The notes below the pieces were generated by a model. The model searched no databases and was not told the DNA's origin. It saw only the letters and a list, made by a program, of their open reading frames with translations. Shown here in pieces: positions 62,496 through 64,000 of a stretch of DNA of 64,000 bases. A program made the translations under genes and the position numbers. This stretch comes from Kitasatospora aureofaciens (GTDB lineage: Bacteria; Actinomycetota; Actinomycetes; Streptomycetales; Streptomycetaceae), in NCBI GenBank assembly GCA_000720845.1, contig JODU01000015.1:124001-188000 (forward strand), read 5' to 3'. How positions within the stretch are numbered: the stretch's first letter is position 1; each line of letters starts with the position of its first letter.

Positions 62496-62815
62496 GCAGA
62501 AGGGGCGAAAGTCCTTTCACTCGAACGTTTAGACCAGGGTCCACCCCATGGAAGTACGGCTGTGACCTAGTCGACACCGAAGAATCAAAAAAAACTTTCC
62601 GGAAGGGGTTGTATCCGCCGCCGAGGTTTGCGAGTCTCTTCTTGGCGATCGGGACAGCCCGCAGGACCGGCATCCACAGATCACCGGAACCCCTCTTCAA
62701 ACCACAGGACCACGCCAGGGAACCTGGCTGTAGGCCCTTCCCTTGTTGAGGGATTCGTGAAAGCGTTCACATTCACAAGCATCCCAGCATGTAATACCAA
62801 GGAGAGGTAGCAGCC
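62496..62815. other. wblE upstream region with palindromic element and A-tract
   Basis: A 320-bp non-coding stretch before wblE. It contains an A8 tract (62587-62594) next to the palindrome TTCCGGAA (62597-62604), both unusual for this GC-rich genome, and a perfect inverted repeat close to the gene. It is the likely seat of several wblE promoters and a long leader. Confidence 0.55.
62757..62770. promoter_or_regulatory. Inverted repeat GTGAA-AGCG-TTCAC before wblE
   Basis: A perfect 5-bp inverted repeat with 4-bp spacer, 45 bp upstream of the wblE ATG, followed by a further ATTCAC half-site. A candidate operator; the regulator is unknown. Confidence 0.6.
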
Positions 62816-63073
62816 ATGGACTGGCGTCACCGCGCCGTTTGCCGCGAGGAAGACCCCGAGCTCTTCTTCCCCATCGGCAACACCGGTCCCGCGCTGCTGC
62901 AGATCGAGGAAGCCAAGGCCGTCTGCCGTCGCTGCCCCGTCATGGAGCAGTGCCTGCAGTGGGCGCTTGAGTCCGGCCAGGACTCCGGCGTCTGGGGTGG
63001 TCTCAGCGAGGACGAGCGCCGCGCAATGAAGCGCCGTGCCGCCCGCAACCGGGCTCGTCAGGCCTCCGCCTGA
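62816..63073 (+). CDS. wblE: WhiB-like iron-sulfur regulator WblE
   Basis: An 85-residue Wbl protein. Cluster ligands are Cys9, Cys37, Cys40 and Cys46 (C...CxxCxxxxxC), followed by the GVWGG turn and a basic C-terminal tail (KRRAARNRAR) for DNA contact. The start MDWRHRAVCREEDPELFFP is that of WblE, the most conserved Wbl of actinobacteria. It acts with the principal sigma factor; the cluster is redox-sensitive. AAGGAGAGG precedes the ATG. Confidence 0.96.
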   Translation: MDWRHRAVCREEDPELFFPIGNTGPALLQIEEAKAVCRRCPVMEQCLQWALESGQDSGVWGGLSEDERRAMKRRAARNRARQASA

Positions 63074-63195
63074 CAACCCACCCCTACTGACAGCCTCAGC
63101 TTGGCGGCGCGTACAGCGAGTACGCATCCCCCGCTCCCGAGCCGCAGCGCGCAGTACCCCCGATGCGCATCGGACGATGTAGCGCACGAGCACTG

Positions 63196-63226
63196 GCCTC
63201 GGACCTTCACAGGTCCGGGGCTTTTT
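63196..63226 (+). terminator. Intrinsic terminator with T-run after wblE
   Basis: An 11-bp stem (63196-63206 with 63211-63221, one G-T pair), TCAC loop, then TTTTT. It is one of few classical U-tract terminators in the window and lies between convergent genes. Confidence 0.88.
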
Positions 63227-63272
63227 GCTGTGCCCACGTCCCACACCCCGATGTCCGTGCTGCGTGACCGCG

Positions 63273-64000
63273 CTACTTCTCGGCGGGCACCGGGATGTCG
63301 AGGATGACCCGGGTGCCGCGCTCCGAGGCGGGGACCATGTCGAAGGTGCCGCCCAGCTCGCCCTCCACCAGGGTGCGGACGATCTGCAGGCCGAGATTGC
63401 CGGAGCGGTGCGGGTCGAAGTCCGCGGGCAGGCCGACGCCGTCGTCCTGGACGGTGACCAGCAGCCGGGCCTCCTTCGTCGTACCGCCGCGGACCGCGGA
63501 GACCTCGACCGTGCCGGTGTCGCCGTCCCGGAAGCCGTGTTCCAGGGCGTTCTGCAGCACCTCGGTCAGGACCATGGACAGCGGGGTGGCGACCTCTGCG
63601 TCGAGGATGCCGAAGCGTCCGGTGCGCCGGCCGGTGACCTTGCCCGGTGAGATCTCCGCCACCATCGCGAGCACGCGGTCGGCGATCTCGTCGAACTCCA
63701 CGCGCTCGTCCAGGTTCTGGGAGAGCGTCTCGTGCACGATCGCGATCGAGCCCACCCGGCGGACGGCCTCCTCCAGTGCCTCGCGGCCCCGGTCGGACTC
63801 GATGCGCCGGGCCTGCAGCCGCAACAGGGCCGCCACGGTCTGGAGGTTGTTCTTCACCCGGTGGTGGATCTCCCGGATGGTGGCGTCCTTGGTGATCAAC
63901 TCGCGTTCACGGCGGCGCAGTTCCGTCACGTCCCTCAGGAGCACCAGTGAACCGATGCGGGTGCCCTTGGGCTTGAGCGGGATGGCGCGGAACTGGATCA
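63273..64000 (-). CDS. PAS/HisKA_2 sensor histidine kinase, C-terminal part
   Basis: The last 242 residues of a kinase whose N-terminus lies beyond the window. A PAS-domain end (FRAIPLKPKGTRIGSLVLLRDVTE) leads to the HisKA_2 H-box IHHRVKNNLQTVAALLRLQARR, then HATPase_c motifs LTEVLQNALEHGF, DDGVGLP and GNLGLQIVRTL. HisKA_2 kinases are usually soluble. No response regulator is visible in the window near it. Confidence 0.93.
   Translation of the reverse strand, partial: IQFRAIPLKPKGTRIGSLVLLRDVTELRRRERELITKDATIREIHHRVKNNLQTVAALLRLQARRIESDRGREALEEAVRRVGSIAIVHETLSQNLDERVEFDEIADRVLAMVAEISPGKVTGRRTGRFGILDAEVATPLSMVLTEVLQNALEHGFRDGDTGTVEVSAVRGGTTKEARLLVTVQDDGVGLPADFDPHRSGNLGLQIVRTLVEGELGGTFDMVPASERGTRVILDIPVPAEK

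Noticed and set aside
62492..62749. Small open frame between the lipid-kinase gene and wblE
   Set aside because: It has poor third-position GC bias and covers the A-tract and palindromes; it is more likely an untranslated leader.

Overview
The window is a 64 kb stretch of a Streptomyces chromosome. Base composition is very GC-rich, third codon positions are almost all G or C, and GTG starts and 4-bp ATGA/GTGA overlaps are common. Several genes are streptomycete hallmarks: a whiE-type spore-pigment polyketide synthase, a conservon, nickel superoxide dismutase, SigH with its anti-sigma factor, and WblE. From memory, the gene order matches the S. coelicolor interval running from whiE (about SCO5318) down to wblE (about SCO5240), with fewer genes in between. 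I saw no tRNA, rRNA, insertion sequence, integrase or CRISPR array. The region looks like conserved chromosomal core and not a mobile island.

Layout. 1-2.8 kb: 3' end of the spore-pigment cluster (KS-alpha end, KS-beta, ACP, aromatase, cyclase), closed by a strong hairpin. 3-9.7 kb: secreted DUF3152 and DUF4142 proteins, a PPOX-fold protein, divergent Ku and LigD-type polymerase (non-homologous end joining), a NERD protein and a tyrosine phosphatase. 9.8-15.3 kb: a lipoprotein coupled to an orphan sensor kinase, an SH3-like secreted protein, and a SEDS/FtsW plus penicillin-binding protein pair. 15.3-19.4 kb: Uma2 protein, AurF-like diiron oxygenase, TetR regulator, NlpC/P60 hydrolase. 19.5-26.1 kb: a complete conservon (cvnABCD) followed by a styrene-monooxygenase-like flavoprotein. 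26.5-34.3 kb: PP2C-like protein, MarR regulator, GH25 lysozyme, Lon protease with an HspR-type HAIR operator, a spermidine-synthase-like protein and a two-component pair. 34.5-38.4 kb: fused 2-oxoglutarate dehydrogenase/decarboxylase (sucA/kgd). 38.5-45.1 kb: small DUF6104 protein, DUF4097/PadR operon, autoregulated HTH/Clp-N pair, quinone oxidoreductase, malic enzyme. 45.7-48.4 kb: glutamate-type ABC transporter. 48.5-52.4 kb: methyltransferase, CGNR regulator, sodX/sodN, reductase, acetyltransferase. 52.6-55.3 kb: polyprenyl diphosphate synthase next to a Family 2B (EshA-like) encapsulin shell. 55.6-64 kb: amidase, PLP deaminase, Na+/H+ antiporter, UBP zinc finger, prsH-sigH, diacylglycerol-kinase-like protein, wblE, and the C-terminal part of a PAS/histidine kinase.

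The most interesting unit is the encapsulin/polyprenyl synthase pair at 52.6-55.3 kb, a candidate protein nanocompartment for isoprenoid chemistry gated by a cyclic-nucleotide-binding-like insertion. Second are the conservon with its flavoprotein, and the self-regulated HTH/Clp-N pair with two 16-bp palindromes placed over its own apparent leaderless promoter.
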